DNA of 32,829 nucleotides from an uncultured Pseudomonadota bacterium (GTDB taxonomy: Bacteria; Myxococcota_A; UBA796; UBA9615), in contig CALAGR010000427.1 in NCBI GenBank assembly GCA_937891735.1, positions 1 through 32,829 of the forward strand, written 5' to 3'. Positions 15,402 through 23,972 of the stretch are shown piece after piece; the first letter of the stretch is position 1, and the number at the start of each line of letters is the position of its first letter. The translations under genes were made by a program, and so were the position numbers. The notes beneath the pieces were generated by a model that did not search any database, had not been told where the DNA came from, and was given only the letters and a program-made list of their open reading frames with translations.

Positions 15402-18302
15402 TCACCCTTCCAGCGGGGCCAGCAGCGCGTCGAGGTCCTCGTCGGACAGCGTCGCCACACCCTGGCCATGCAGGACGGATTCTGCCAGGGCTCGCTTGCG
15501 GTCCTGAAGGGCCACGATGCGCTCCTCCACGGTGCCCTCGGCCACGAGCTTCCAGGCGATGACGGGCCGCTCCTGCCCGATCCGGTGCGCCCGGTCCGTG
15601 GCCTGCTGCTCCACCGCGGGGTTCCACCAGGGGTCCAGGTGGAAGACGTGATCGGCGGCCGTCAGGTTCAGGCCGGTGCCGCCCGCCTTGAGGGAGATCA
15701 GGAACACCGGGGGGCCGTCGGGCGCCTGGAAGCGCTCAACCAGCTCGGACCGGTTGCGGGTGGATCCGTCCAGGCGCAGGAAGCCCAGGCCCAGGTCGAG
15801 CAGGCGCGGCTCCACCAGGTCGAGCAGGGTCGTCCACTGGCTGAACACGAGGGCGCGGTGGCCCTCGTCGATGACCTCCGCGAGGGTCTCGCACAGCACG
15901 TCGAGCTTGCCCGACGGGGCCAGGGGGTCGCCCCCCGGCAGCAGACCGGCGTGACAGCTGGCCTGTCGCAGGCGGGTCAGGATCTCGAGCACCCGCATGC
16001 GACGAGGGCGGCGGTCGTCCTGGCCCAGGGCGGACAGCCCGCCCGTGCGCGCCCGCTCGTACCCGGCCCGCTGGACCTTGCTCATGGGGCAGCGCAGCAC
16101 CACGTCCGTGCGGGGCGGCAGCTCCGAGGCCACCTCGCTCTTGAGCCGGCGCAGGATGAACGGCTGGACCCGCGCCCGCAGAATCTGGATGGCGCGCGCA
16201 TCGCCCGCCGCGGCCGGGCCCCCCAGGGTGCCCTCGAACCGCGTACGGCCTCCGAAGAAGCCCGGATTGAGGAACTCGAACAGCGACCACAGCTCGCCGA
16301 GGTGGTTCTCGACGGGGGTGCCGGTCAGCGCGATGCGGTGATCTGCCTGCAGGGACCGGGCCGCCTTCGCGGTCTGGGAGTCGGGGTTCTTGATGGCCTG
16401 GGCCTCGTCCAGCACGAGCGTGCCGAATCGCTGCCGTCTCAGGGACTCCGCGTCCAGGCGGAGCACGGCGTACGTGGTGATCAGCACGTCGAGCGCTCCG
16501 GCGGCCAGCTCGGCGAGGCCTTCGGCCCGGCGCGGGCCATGCAGCAGCCCCACCCGAAGCTCCGGGGCGAACCGCTCGGCCTCCTGCTGCCAGTTGCGCA
16601 GGACGGACCGGGGCGCCACCACCAGGCACGGGCGGCTCGCGGGCTCGGCGAGCAGCAGGGCGAGGGCCTGGATGGTCTTGCCCAGCCCCATGTCGTCCGC
16701 CAGCACGCAGCCCAGCTCCTGCTCTCTCATGGCCGCGAGCCAGGACCAGCCCACGCGCTGGTAGTCGCGCAGCTCCGCCTGCAGCCCCGGTGGGGTCGGA
16801 CGCTCGGGGACGCCGCCGCTGCCCCGCAGGAGCTGCACGAGCCCCTGCAGATCGGCGGGGACCTCCGGCGCGAGATCCGCGGCGAGGTGGGCGAGGTGTC
16901 GGGGCAGGGGACCGCCGCCGCCGGCGTCCAGGAAGACCTCGGCCGCTTCGCCGTGCTCGTCGATCCAGGCGGTGGGCAGCGGCGCGTAGCCGCCCCCCGG
17001 CAGGGCCACCAGATCGTCGCCGTTCTGCCACGCGCGCAGCACCCGCTCCGCTCCCACCAGGGCTCCGTCCACCGCGAACTGCAGGTCGAGCCGGCCGCCG
17101 CTCCACTGGGCGCGGGGGTGCAGCTCGCCGCGCACCGAGAAGGCCTCGACCACCTTGCGGCCGTGGAGGGTGCCGGTGAACCGCGACAGCCGGTCCCGCA
17201 CGAAGCGCGCCGCGTCCGCCCCCATGAGGTGCTTGCGGGCCCCCGGGGTCAACGCCAGCTCCCGACGAAGCTGGTCGATGAGCAGCCGCTCCGCGTTGAG
17301 ATCCCGCGTGGGGATCTGGGTCAGCCCGCCCAGGGGCACGCACCCGTGCTCCACGATCTCGGCGATGGGCGGATCTCCGTAGACGATGCGCGGCGTCAGC
17401 TCCAGGCCCCCCGGCGTGGCGAGCACGTCCACCCGGAGCACGAGCCCCGCGGCGGTCGTCTCGGGCACGCCTTCCCGTCGCACGACGCGGATGAACCGCT
17501 CCAGATCCGGCAGGCGCCGCGCGGTCAGCATGCCGACCTCGTGGGGGCCGTACAGCACGGGGGTGGCGAGGCGGTGCTGCTCGAGCTCGCTCAACCGCCC
17601 GAAGCCACGGGGCTGGAGGATCCCATCGGCCAGGACCAGGGTCGGCTCGCCCTCGAACACGCACGACACGGAGGCATCATCCTCCAGCCGGAGCCGGTAG
17701 CTGGTCCCGAACTGATCGACCGCCGCCACCATTTCCAGAGGCTTGCGCGTGACCTTGAGGGGCAGCCCGTCCAGCTCCACCACGTCGGCCTGCAGGAGGC
17801 CCTGCAGGAGCGCCCGGTAGGCCCGGGGCGGCACCTGGCCGGACAACCAGGAGTTGGCGGTGCGCAGCAGGTGCAGCAGCTGGGGCTCGGCCTCGACGCG
17901 GCCCGGCAGCGGCCAGCGAACGACCTCCCGCTCGCCGGCCCGGTCCACCTCGGCGCGCAAGAGCAGCCGGTCCTTGTCGGACGTGAGCACGACCACCAGC
18001 CGGGCCGGGGCCTCGGCCGCGGTCACCGTCTCCAGACCTCCCTCCAGCGCGAGCACGGCGGCGACGGCGTGGGGGCTGCCCCGGGAGGGGGGCTCCGGCT
18101 CCACCTCCCAGTCGGCGTCCTCGGGCCACAGGGTGACCTCCGCCGTGCTCGGGCCGATGGTGACCGCGAACACGAACTCGGAGCCGTCGGCGGCGGAGGA
18201 CCGCAGCGCCACCCGCCCCGCCTCGAACGCGCGTTCGCCCGCGCCCCAGCTGGCCGCCGGAGTCGCCTTGCGCAGCGCGGCCTTGAGAGCTCCCAGGCTC
18301 AT
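15402..18302 (-). CDS. Snf2/HepA-family DEAD-box helicase with degenerate SWIM-like N-terminus
   Basis: 966 residues. The C-terminal half is a complete Snf2 motor: motif I VLADDMGLGKTIQALALLL (about residue 530), motif II VLDEAQAIKN (about 631), motif III LTGTPVENHLGELWSLFEFL, then VFSQWTTLLDLVEP, LISLKAGGTGLNLTAADHV and motif VI QQATDRAHRIGQ (about 904). It should be an ATP-driven DNA translocase, possibly acting on RNA polymerase or nucleoprotein like RapA/HepA. Near residue 60-85, VTLWPEDADW followed by SRGSPHAVAAVLAL looks like the SWIM zinc finger found at the start of many bacterial Snf2 proteins, but its three cysteines are replaced. The middle 400 residues are the usual bacterial Snf2-associated region. 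Confidence 0.93.
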   Translation of the reverse strand: MSLGALKAALRKATPAASWGAGERAFEAGRVALRSSAADGSEFVFAVTIGPSTAEVTLWPEDADWEVEPEPPSRGSPHAVAAVLALEGGLETVTAAEAPARLVVVLTSDKDRLLLRAEVDRAGEREVVRWPLPGRVEAEPQLLHLLRTANSWLSGQVPPRAYRALLQGLLQADVVELDGLPLKVTRKPLEMVAAVDQFGTSYRLRLEDDASVSCVFEGEPTLVLADGILQPRGFGRLSELEQHRLATPVLYGPHEVGMLTARRLPDLERFIRVVRREGVPETTAAGLVLRVDVLATPGGLELTPRIVYGDPPIAEIVEHGCVPLGGLTQIPTRDLNAERLLIDQLRRELALTPGARKHLMGADAARFVRDRLSRFTGTLHGRKVVEAFSVRGELHPRAQWSGGRLDLQFAVDGALVGAERVLRAWQNGDDLVALPGGGYAPLPTAWIDEHGEAAEVFLDAGGGGPLPRHLAHLAADLAPEVPADLQGLVQLLRGSGGVPERPTPPGLQAELRDYQRVGWSWLAAMREQELGCVLADDMGLGKTIQALALLLAEPASRPCLVVAPRSVLRNWQQEAERFAPELRVGLLHGPRRAEGLAELAAGALDVLITTYAVLRLDAESLRRQRFGTLVLDEAQAIKNPDSQTAKAARSLQADHRIALTGTPVENHLGELWSLFEFLNPGFFGGRTRFEGTLGGPAAAGDARAIQILRARVQPFILRRLKSEVASELPPRTDVVLRCPMSKVQRAGYERARTGGLSALGQDDRRPRRMRVLEILTRLRQASCHAGLLPGGDPLAPSGKLDVLCETLAEVIDEGHRALVFSQWTTLLDLVEPRLLDLGLGFLRLDGSTRNRSELVERFQAPDGPPVFLISLKAGGTGLNLTAADHVFHLDPWWNPAVEQQATDRAHRIGQERPVIAWKLVAEGTVEERIVALQDRKRALAESVLHGQGVATLSDEDLDALLAPLEG

Positions 18303-18328
18303 CGGTCGATGGGTCGCAGTCGGCCGAC

Positions 18329-19021
18329 CTACTCGGTGACGGGCGTGAACGACAGCGTGGTCGTCAGGTCGCCGGCGTCGGTCCCCTCCACCTCGAGGGG
18401 GTCGGTCCGGGACAGGGTGAAGGCCTGCCCCTCCTGGGGCGCGTTCGCGTTGCCGATGGACGTCCAGGTGCCGAGGCCGTCGGAGGTGAAGATCTCCCAC
18501 TGGATCGCCGTGAAGAAGATGACTCCGTAGCTCGTGGTCATCGGCCGCGGGTCGTCCATGGGGCAGGTGTCGGTGCCGTAGGTCATGGTGCCGCTGAAGG
18601 TGCGGTTGCAGGTCAGGCACTGGTCCTTGGTGGTCGTCACCTCGAACAGATCCGCCGTGAACTGCGTGGTGCAGTCGCTGTAGCCGGCGAGCTCCGCCTC
18701 CCAGGAGGCCTCGTAGTCCAGCGAGCCGGTGTGGGCCACCTGCTTCGGCCACGTGCACTCCATCACGGCCTCGCAGTCGGGGTCGGCGCAGTCGAAGAGC
18801 CCGTCCTCGTCGTTGTCGATGCCATCGAGGCAGTCGTCCTCGGGCGGGAGCGGTGTGGTGGCGTCGTCGTCGTCCCCGCTGGTGTCGTCGTCGTCGCCGG
18901 TGTCGTCGTCGTCGCCGGAGTCGTCGTCGTCGTCGCCGTTTCCGCCGCTGCGGGGGCAGCCGCCCAGGACGAAGGCGGCGAGGAGGATGAAGAGCAGGAA
19001 GGGACGCAACGTGGGGATCAT
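18329..19021 (-). CDS. Lipoprotein with poly-Asp linker and Asp/Cys motif
   Basis: 230 residues. The signal peptide ends in the lipobox VLGGC. It is followed by a tether of short Asp runs (SGGNGDDDDDSGDDDDTG and similar) spanning about 30 residues. DDCLDGIDNDEDGLFDCADP, a motif common in myxobacterial surface proteins, comes next. The last 150 residues hold several Cys (YSDCTTQF, DQCLTCNRTFSG, TDTCPMDD) and look like a beta-rich secreted domain of unknown family. The acidic tether probably holds the domain away from the membrane and may bind divalent cations (inference). First gene of the minus-strand run; 26 bases separate it from the helicase. Confidence 0.85.
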   Translation of the reverse strand: MIPTLRPFLLFILLAAFVLGGCPRSGGNGDDDDDSGDDDDTGDDDDTSGDDDDATTPLPPEDDCLDGIDNDEDGLFDCADPDCEAVMECTWPKQVAHTGSLDYEASWEAELAGYSDCTTQFTADLFEVTTTKDQCLTCNRTFSGTMTYGTDTCPMDDPRPMTTSYGVIFFTAIQWEIFTSDGLGTWTSIGNANAPQEGQAFTLSRTDPLEVEGTDAGDLTTTLSFTPVTE

Positions 19022-19090
19022 GGGGCCTCCGAGGCGTCGGACTCTAGCAGGGTGGAGCAGGGGTTTCGCCGGGCCGAATGGTCCCGCCTC

Positions 19091-19119
19091 TTGCCAGCAT
19101 CGGCATCCGTGGCCACAGT
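19091..19119 (+). promoter_or_regulatory. Probable rnpB promoter
   Basis: TTGCCA (19091-19096), 17-base spacer, CACAGT (19114-19119). The expected start near 19126 leaves a short 5' leader before the P1 helix at 19134. The -10 is weak by E. coli standards. Confidence 0.4.
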
Positions 19120-19133
19120 CCGCTCGCTGGAAA

Positions 19134-19567
19134 GGAGGTCCAGGCGATCGCCGGTCGCGGCTCAATCGCGGCGGGAGGAAAGTCCGAGCTCCACAGGGCG
19201 CGGTGCCGGGTAACTCCCGGTCGACGGAAGTCGAAGGCAAGTGCAACAGAGAGAAGTCCGCCAAGACGCTTCGGTGTCTCGTGTCCTGCGCCCGGTCGAA
19301 CGTGCCGGCGGCGGGGATGCGGCTCGACCTCGGTCGGGTCGGTAAGGCTGAAAGGGTGCGGTAAGAGCGCACCGGCACCCCGGGCAACCGGGGTGGCCAG
19401 GTAAACCCCATCGGGAGCAAGGCCGACTAGGGACTCGTTTGAGGGCTGCTCGCCCGAGGGGTCCGGGTAGGCTGCTGGAGCCCGTCGGTAACGGCGGGCG
19501 TAGAGGAATGATCGCCCAAGGTGGGGTGGTAACACCCCCTGGGACAGAACTCGGCTTACGGACCTCC
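19134..19567 (+). ncRNA. rnpB: RNase P RNA, bacterial class A
   Basis: The catalytic RNA of RNase P, which trims the 5' leader of tRNA precursors. Ends are set by an 8-bp P1 helix: GGAGGTCC (19134-19141) pairs with GGACCTCC (19560-19567). The universal cores are present: GAGGAAAGTCC (19175-19185) followed by CACAGGGC; GGTGCGGTAAGAGCGCACC (19355-19373); the GGGAGCAAGGCC block near 19412; and ACAGAACTCGGCTTA (19544-19558) at the 3' end. At about 434 bases it is slightly longer than the E. coli RNA. Protein reading frames overlapping it on either strand are chance. An intrinsic terminator follows. Confidence 0.97.
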
Positions 19568-19586
19568 CATCTCCAGCGCTGAATTG

Positions 19587-19625
19587 CGGGTCGGCTCCTT
19601 CGGGGGCCGGCCCGTCGTTCGTTTC
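19587..19625 (+). terminator. Rho-independent terminator of rnpB
   Basis: A 12-bp stem (CGGGTCGGCTCC, 19587-19598, with GGGGCCGGCCCG, 19603-19614; two G-U pairs) closes on a UUCG tetraloop and is followed by TCGTTCGTTTCG. It also lies just past the stop of the convergent histidine kinase gene. Confidence 0.85.
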
Positions 19626-19640
19626 GCCCCTGCGGCGGGT

Positions 19641-21407
19641 TCAGTCCGGCGCCGTGTCCTGAAGGATCGACCCCTCCCGCGGGAAGAAGACGATGAAGCG
19701 GGATCCGGCCCCGAGCTCCGACACGATCCGGATCTGACCGCCGTGCCGCTGCACGATGTGTCCTGCGATGGACAGCCCCAGGCCGCTGCCGCCGGTGGCG
19801 CGGTTTCGGGAGGGATCGACGCGGTAGAAGCGCTCCATCACCCGCTCGATGTCGGCCGCGGGGATGCCCACGCCCGAGTCCGCCACCTCGAGCTCGACGC
19901 CGTCGTCCTGGGTGCGCACCGCGATCTGGATCCACCCCTCGTTGGTGTACCGCATGGCGTTTTCGAGCAGGTTCATGCCGACCTGCTCCAGGCGCATCGG
20001 ATCGCCCACGATCTGGCCACCGGCTTCGATGTCGCTGCGCACCTCCAGCCCCTTCTGCTCGGCGCGGGTCTCGATCCGCTGGGCCAGTCCCACCGCCAGT
20101 CGCGACAGGTCCACGAGCTGCCGATCCATGTGCACGACCCCGGACTCCAGCTTCGTGAGGGTCTCGAGGTCCTTGGCGAGGTGGGCGAGGCGGCGGGCTT
20201 CGTCGTGGGCGATGGACAGGAAGCCCTTGCGGTCCTCGGGCCGCATGCCGCCCTCGTTCTCGCCGATCATCAGCGTCTCGAGGTAGGCGAGCACGTTGGT
20301 GAGGGGGGTGTTGAGCTCGTGGGCGAAGTCCGCGACGAGGCGGCGCCGGGTCTTCGCGGTGGCTTCGAGCTCCTTCACGCTGCTCTCGAGCTGATCCACG
20401 GTGCGGTTGAACGCCAGGGACAGCCGCCCCACCTCATCCAGGGGCTTGGTGGTGTCGACCTCGATGCGGGCGTCGTGGTCGCCGGCGGCGATGCGGCGTA
20501 CGGCCTTCTCGGCCTCCCGCAGGCGCTGGGTGATCGAGCGCGTGCCCAGAAAGGCTGCCAGCGCGGAGAGCAGGAAGACGGGGAACGACCAACGCCAGGA
20601 CACGGACACGATCAGGTCCCGCGCGCGGCCCGTGGCGGGCAGGGCCACCAGGCGGATGTAGCCGACGATGGGCCCCGTGGACTCCTCCAGCAGCGATCCG
20701 GAGCGCACCGGACCCAGGGACACGAACCCCAGCCCCCGCGCCCGCACGATGGGGGCCTCGGCGAGCTCCGCCATCAGGGCAGGCTCCAGCGTGCTCGGAG
20801 CGCGTCCGGGGCTGCCCCGGTGCTCGGCGATGAGGACGCCGTCCGCCCCGTACACCGCCACGCTGCTGCGGTGCACCCGGCTGTAGCGGCGCAGCAGGAA
20901 CTCCTGGACCTCGGCCGCGGTGGGGTTGGTGGCGAGCACCGCGCCCACGGCGTCCTGCAGCGGCGGCAGCTGCGCGGGGGCCACCTCCTCCAGGAACACG
21001 TCTTGAAGGACGGTCGCGCCGAGCTGCCAGGCCAGCAGGAGGGTGAGCCCCCCGTAGATGGCGAGGATCGCCAGCATGGTGGCCAGGAGCCGGCGGAACA
21101 GCGACCGGCGGGCCTGGGGAGGTGCCTCCAGCCCCTCGAGCACCATGGGCCGGCGGGGCCCCTCGGGGCTCCCAGGACGCACCGCCGGGCGGCTGGGCTC
21201 CCGCGCGGAGGGCTTCCTGCGCTTGCGCCGGGGGGCCGGGGGGACCTCCACGGACAGGGCCTCGCGCGTCGCGCGCACCGTCTGTTCGGCGTCCAGGGCG
21301 GTGAGCTGGGGATGGGATTCGGTGGCCGTGGGGATGGCCCGCCCGATGATCGTCGGCGGCTCCGCGCGCAGATCGTCGGCGTCGCCGCGATCCTCTCCGT
21401 CGTTCAC
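19641..21407 (-). CDS. Sensor histidine kinase (HAMP, HisKA, HATPase_c)
   Basis: 588 residues. A cytoplasmic, Pro/Arg-rich N-terminal extension of about 100 residues precedes TM1 (about 107-129). A periplasmic sensor region of some 135 residues, TM2 (about 266-289) and a HAMP domain (290-345) follow. The H-box is LVADFAHELNTPLTNVLAYL with phospho-acceptor His363. The ATP-binding domain has the N-box NLLENAMRYT, G1 VADSGVGIP, F-box RFYRVDPSRNRATGGSGLGLSI and G2 within it. The signal sensed is unknown. It starts 3 bases after the response regulator stop, and the order regulator-kinase is that of PhoB/PhoR-like pairs. Confidence 0.94.
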   Translation of the reverse strand: MNDGEDRGDADDLRAEPPTIIGRAIPTATESHPQLTALDAEQTVRATREALSVEVPPAPRRKRRKPSAREPSRPAVRPGSPEGPRRPMVLEGLEAPPQARRSLFRRLLATMLAILAIYGGLTLLLAWQLGATVLQDVFLEEVAPAQLPPLQDAVGAVLATNPTAAEVQEFLLRRYSRVHRSSVAVYGADGVLIAEHRGSPGRAPSTLEPALMAELAEAPIVRARGLGFVSLGPVRSGSLLEESTGPIVGYIRLVALPATGRARDLIVSVSWRWSFPVFLLSALAAFLGTRSITQRLREAEKAVRRIAAGDHDARIEVDTTKPLDEVGRLSLAFNRTVDQLESSVKELEATAKTRRRLVADFAHELNTPLTNVLAYLETLMIGENEGGMRPEDRKGFLSIAHDEARRLAHLAKDLETLTKLESGVVHMDRQLVDLSRLAVGLAQRIETRAEQKGLEVRSDIEAGGQIVGDPMRLEQVGMNLLENAMRYTNEGWIQIAVRTQDDGVELEVADSGVGIPAADIERVMERFYRVDPSRNRATGGSGLGLSIAGHIVQRHGGQIRIVSELGAGSRFIVFFPREGSILQDTAPD

Positions 21408-21410
21408 GGG

Positions 21411-22187
21411 CTACTCGCCCGGATCGTCGCGGTAGCGATAGCCGACCCGGAACACCGTCTGGATGATGTCCTTGGGGCCGTCGGCTTCCGCCACCTTGCG
21501 CCGCACCCGCGCGATGTGGGAGTCGATGGTCCGGGCGTAGCCGGCGTGGTCGTACCCCCACACGTGGTCGAGCAGCTCTTCGCGGGTGAAGACCCGCCCG
21601 GGGCGCCGCGCCATGAAATACAGGAGGTCGAACTCGGTCGGCGTCAGCTCGATGAGCGCGCCGTGCACCTGGACCTCGCGCCGGCCCGGGTCGATGCGCA
21701 GCGGCGGGCGCAGGAGCGGCTCGGGCGTGACTACCACGTCGTCCTCGTCGCCGGGGGGGGGAGGACCCACGGGGGCGACCACGGGCGCGGTGGCGGTGGG
21801 GGCGTCCAGGCGCGCCTGGCGCCGCTGAAGCAGGGACCTCACCCGGGCCACCAGCTCCTTGACGCCGAAGGGCTTGCGCACGTAGTCGTCGGCGCCGAAG
21901 GTCAGCCCCATGACCGCGTCGACCTCCTCGACCCGCGCGGTCAGCATCAGGATCGCGGGCTGCGGCAGGCTGGCGTCGTTCCGGATCGCCTGGCACACGT
22001 CGAAGCCGGACTTGCCCGGCAGCATCACGTCCAGGACCAGCAGATCCGGCTTGAGCTCCCGGGCCAGGCGCAGCCCCGTGTCACCGTCGGCGGCGTGGTG
22101 GCAGGTGTACGACTCCCGCTCGAGGTGGAAGCGGACGACCGATGCGATCCGCTGGTCGTCTTCGACGATGAGGATGTTGTAGGCCAC
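21411..22187 (-). CDS. OmpR/PhoB-family response regulator
   Basis: 258 residues. The receiver domain (1-120) has acidic residues at 10-11, the phospho-acceptor Asp53 in LLVLDVMLPGKSGF, a Thr in MLTAR and Lys105 in VRKPFG. A linker of about 45 residues, rich in Pro, Val and acidic residues (PTATAPVVAPVGPPPPGDED), is longer than usual. The winged-helix domain includes IELTPTEFDLLYFMARRPGRVFTREELLDHVWG and TIDSHIARVRRKV. It should bind DNA on phosphorylation by the adjacent kinase. Targets are unknown; the divergent Flp pilin gene at 22433 is the nearest candidate. Confidence 0.95.
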   Translation of the reverse strand: MAYNILIVEDDQRIASVVRFHLERESYTCHHAADGDTGLRLARELKPDLLVLDVMLPGKSGFDVCQAIRNDASLPQPAILMLTARVEEVDAVMGLTFGADDYVRKPFGVKELVARVRSLLQRRQARLDAPTATAPVVAPVGPPPPGDEDDVVVTPEPLLRPPLRIDPGRREVQVHGALIELTPTEFDLLYFMARRPGRVFTREELLDHVWGYDHAGYARTIDSHIARVRRKVAEADGPKDIIQTVFRVGYRYRDDPGE

Positions 22188-22432
22188 GGGCGGATCCTAA
22201 CAGCGGGGTTGTCGCGGGGTGCGAGGGCGGACTCCAACCAGTCTGGCCCGCGCGCATGGACCAGTTGTGACGTTCGCCTCAACATCTTCAACCGAAAGAA
22301 CACGAACGCACAGGGTGACCTCCACAGGTTTGCAACAACGGCTCGCGAAGCTCATCGTGCACCGACCCTGACCCCGGCCGCGACTGCCAATCATCTGCCG
22401 GCAGCGGTCATCACGACCAGAGGAGACTCGCC
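22188..22432. other. Divergent intergenic region between response regulator and pilin genes
   Basis: 245 bases with no gene. It is visibly less GC-rich around 22258-22345, as expected of a promoter region. A ribosome binding site (GAGGAGA, 22420-22426) lies before the pilin ATG. CTGCCGGCAG (22396-22405) is a 10-base palindrome. I see no convincing sigma-70 or sigma-54 pair. Confidence 0.5.
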
Positions 22433-22651
22433 ATGATCGCTCGCAACCTCGCCCTCATCGAGACCGCCGCCCGTGACGCCATCACCCGGATCCACCGCGA
22501 CGAGCGTGGCCAGGGCATGACGGAGTACGTCATCATCCTGGTGGCCATCGCGGTTGTCTGCATCGCCATCGCCGTGTCCTTCGGCGGCAAGATCAAGGGT
22601 CTGTTCGAGACGGCCGACACCGAGATCGACGGCGTCGACAGCAACCTGTAG
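22433..22651 (+). CDS. Flp/Fap-type pilin (Tad pilus subunit)
   Basis: 72 residues. The N-terminal 28 residues are a charged leader. RGQGMTEYVIILVAIAVVCI follows, with the Flp class prepilin cleavage pattern Gly-(x4)-Glu-Tyr; processing after the Gly at 'RG' would leave a mature pilin starting QGMTEY. One hydrophobic helix (about 33-50) is followed by a short polar tail (GKIKGLFETADTEIDGVDSNL). Flp pilins assemble into bundle-forming adhesive fibres through the TadA machinery. No tad/rcp genes are in the window, so this copy is an orphan or is served by machinery elsewhere. GAGGAGA lies 6-12 bases upstream of the ATG and a terminator follows. Confidence 0.9.
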   Translation: MIARNLALIETAARDAITRIHRDERGQGMTEYVIILVAIAVVCIAIAVSFGGKIKGLFETADTEIDGVDSNL

Positions 22652-22671
22652 CCGACGCAGTTCTTCCAGCG

Positions 22672-22706
22672 ACCCGCGGTCTTGATGGCCGCGGGTTTGC
22701 TGTTTC
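22672..22706 (+). terminator. Intrinsic terminator after the pilin gene
   Basis: ACCCGCGG (22672-22679) pairs perfectly with CCGCGGGT (22689-22696) around a 9-base loop, then TTGCTGTTT. It lies 20 bases past the pilin stop, so the pilin is likely a single-gene transcript. Confidence 0.7.
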
Positions 22707-22747
22707 CGGACTGGCGCACCAGCGGCGAGGGATCCATCCTCCCCCCC

Positions 22748-23347
22748 ATGAGCGACACCGACCCCGAAGAGCCCGTCGCGCCCCCCCGGGTGGTCCCGGG
22801 CGCACGGGGCGTGGACAAGCCGCGCGCGCTCTCGTACGAGAACTACAGCTTCAACTTCAAGATCGACCTCGGCGCCCGGATCGCGGCGCGGTACGGGGCC
22901 CCGGCGTTCGCGCTGCGCCGTGCGCGCCTCCTGCGCAGCACCGAGGCGTTCTGGAGCAAGCTGGAGCGGCGCTACGAAGAGCTGTGGCTCGCGGCGGGCG
23001 ACGGGCGGATCGCCGAGGACGGGCGGGAGCTCCGGCACAACCTGCTGACCGCAGACGGCACCGACCCCATCGGCGCGCGCGAGCACCGACGGCGGCTGTT
23101 CGGGGCGCGCGTCGAGCAGACGGACGACCGTCAGGCATCGTTCAATCGGGCGTGGGAGCGACACCTGGGCCGGTGCGGCCTGCAGGCCCTCACGACCGAG
23201 ATCTCCGACTTCAACCTGTGGTTCCCGATCGAGGCGAACCTGCCCATCGACGTGCAGACCGAGCAGTACGTCTGGATGGGCATGCCCTGGACGCCCCCCG
23301 TCGCGCCCACGCCCGCGGACCTGCTGGCCCGTTTTCCCCTCCGCTGA
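22748..23347 (+). CDS. Hypothetical protein of unknown family
   Basis: 199 residues from the ATG at 22748; earlier in-frame starts (22682, 22685) fall inside the pilin terminator and are not favoured. No signal peptide or membrane segment. The N-terminal 35 residues are acidic and Pro-rich; the rest is a mixed, Arg-rich domain (ARIAARYGAPAFALRRARLL, FWSKLERRYEELWLAAGDGR) ending in a Trp/Pro-rich tail (WMGMPWTPPVAP). The repeated aromatic positions and a predicted helical core suggest a soluble globular protein. I recognise no motif. It is separated from the next gene by 28 bases. Confidence 0.7.
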   Translation: MSDTDPEEPVAPPRVVPGARGVDKPRALSYENYSFNFKIDLGARIAARYGAPAFALRRARLLRSTEAFWSKLERRYEELWLAAGDGRIAEDGRELRHNLLTADGTDPIGAREHRRRLFGARVEQTDDRQASFNRAWERHLGRCGLQALTTEISDFNLWFPIEANLPIDVQTEQYVWMGMPWTPPVAPTPADLLARFPLR

Positions 23348-23375
23348 CTCCTCGCTGCGGGTCCGCCCGCGGTGT

Positions 23376-23948
23376 ATGGTGCGCGCCATGCTCGCGCGCG
23401 TTCTGACCCTCTCCTGCCTGCTCTGCCTCCTGTTGGTCCCCGGGACCGCGCTGGCCGGCGGCGTCGGGTTCTTCGTGAGCCCCGGCTTTCATGCAGGGCC
23501 CGCCCTGTCGGCCGGCGGCGGCACGGGCACGTGGGCGGATGTGGGAGGCGGCGTCGAGCTCTTCCTGGGCAAGCGGGACTCCCGGGTGCAGGGGCGGCTG
23601 CGGTTCGGATACAACGGCGTCATGGACGTCACCCCACTGCCCGAAGGGGTGACGGCGGCTCCGGGTTCGCGCGTGAGCCACTCCGGCGTGCTCTCCCTGG
23701 GCGCGAAGATCGACCTGCTGCCGGACGTCGAGAAGCCCTTCAGCGTCTACCTCGTGGGGGACCTGGGGGTCTCTCCTCTGGTCAAGCACCTGAAGAACTA
23801 CTTCTGGGTCGATGTGGGGCCCGGGGTGCGGATCAATGCGAACGACGTGCTCAGCGTGTTCGCGGAGCTGACCGGAGTCGTGCGGTTCGAGAACGGGTTC
23901 ACCGGCGGCGCCCTCCTCGCCGCGGGCGTTCGCCTCTCCTTCGACTGA
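23376..23948 (+). CDS. Exported beta-barrel-like outer membrane protein
   Basis: 190 residues with a Sec signal peptide (LARVLTLSCLLCLLLVPGTALAG). The mature part alternates hydrophobic and polar residues with Gly-rich turns and aromatic strand ends (VGFFVSPGFHAGPALSAGG, RLRFGYNGVMDV, VYLVGDLGVSPLV, FWVDVGPGVRIN, SVFAELTGVVRF), ending LLAAGVRLSFD with a C-terminal aromatic-acid pair. That pattern suits a small 8-strand outer-membrane barrel. The ATG at 23388 is an equally possible start. No named family is assigned. Confidence 0.78.
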   Translation: MVRAMLARVLTLSCLLCLLLVPGTALAGGVGFFVSPGFHAGPALSAGGGTGTWADVGGGVELFLGKRDSRVQGRLRFGYNGVMDVTPLPEGVTAAPGSRVSHSGVLSLGAKIDLLPDVEKPFSVYLVGDLGVSPLVKHLKNYFWVDVGPGVRINANDVLSVFAELTGVVRFENGFTGGALLAAGVRLSFD

Positions 23949-23972
23949 CCCGCTGAAGGTCACCTCGGGATC

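Noticed and set aside
19040..19570. Open reading frames on both strands over this stretch
   Set aside because: They cover rnpB, whose conserved cores and P1 pairing are unmistakable; the frames are chance in GC-rich DNA.
22682..22747. Upstream starts for the 199-residue hypothetical protein
   Set aside because: They lie within the pilin terminator hairpin and encode an unlikely N-terminus.
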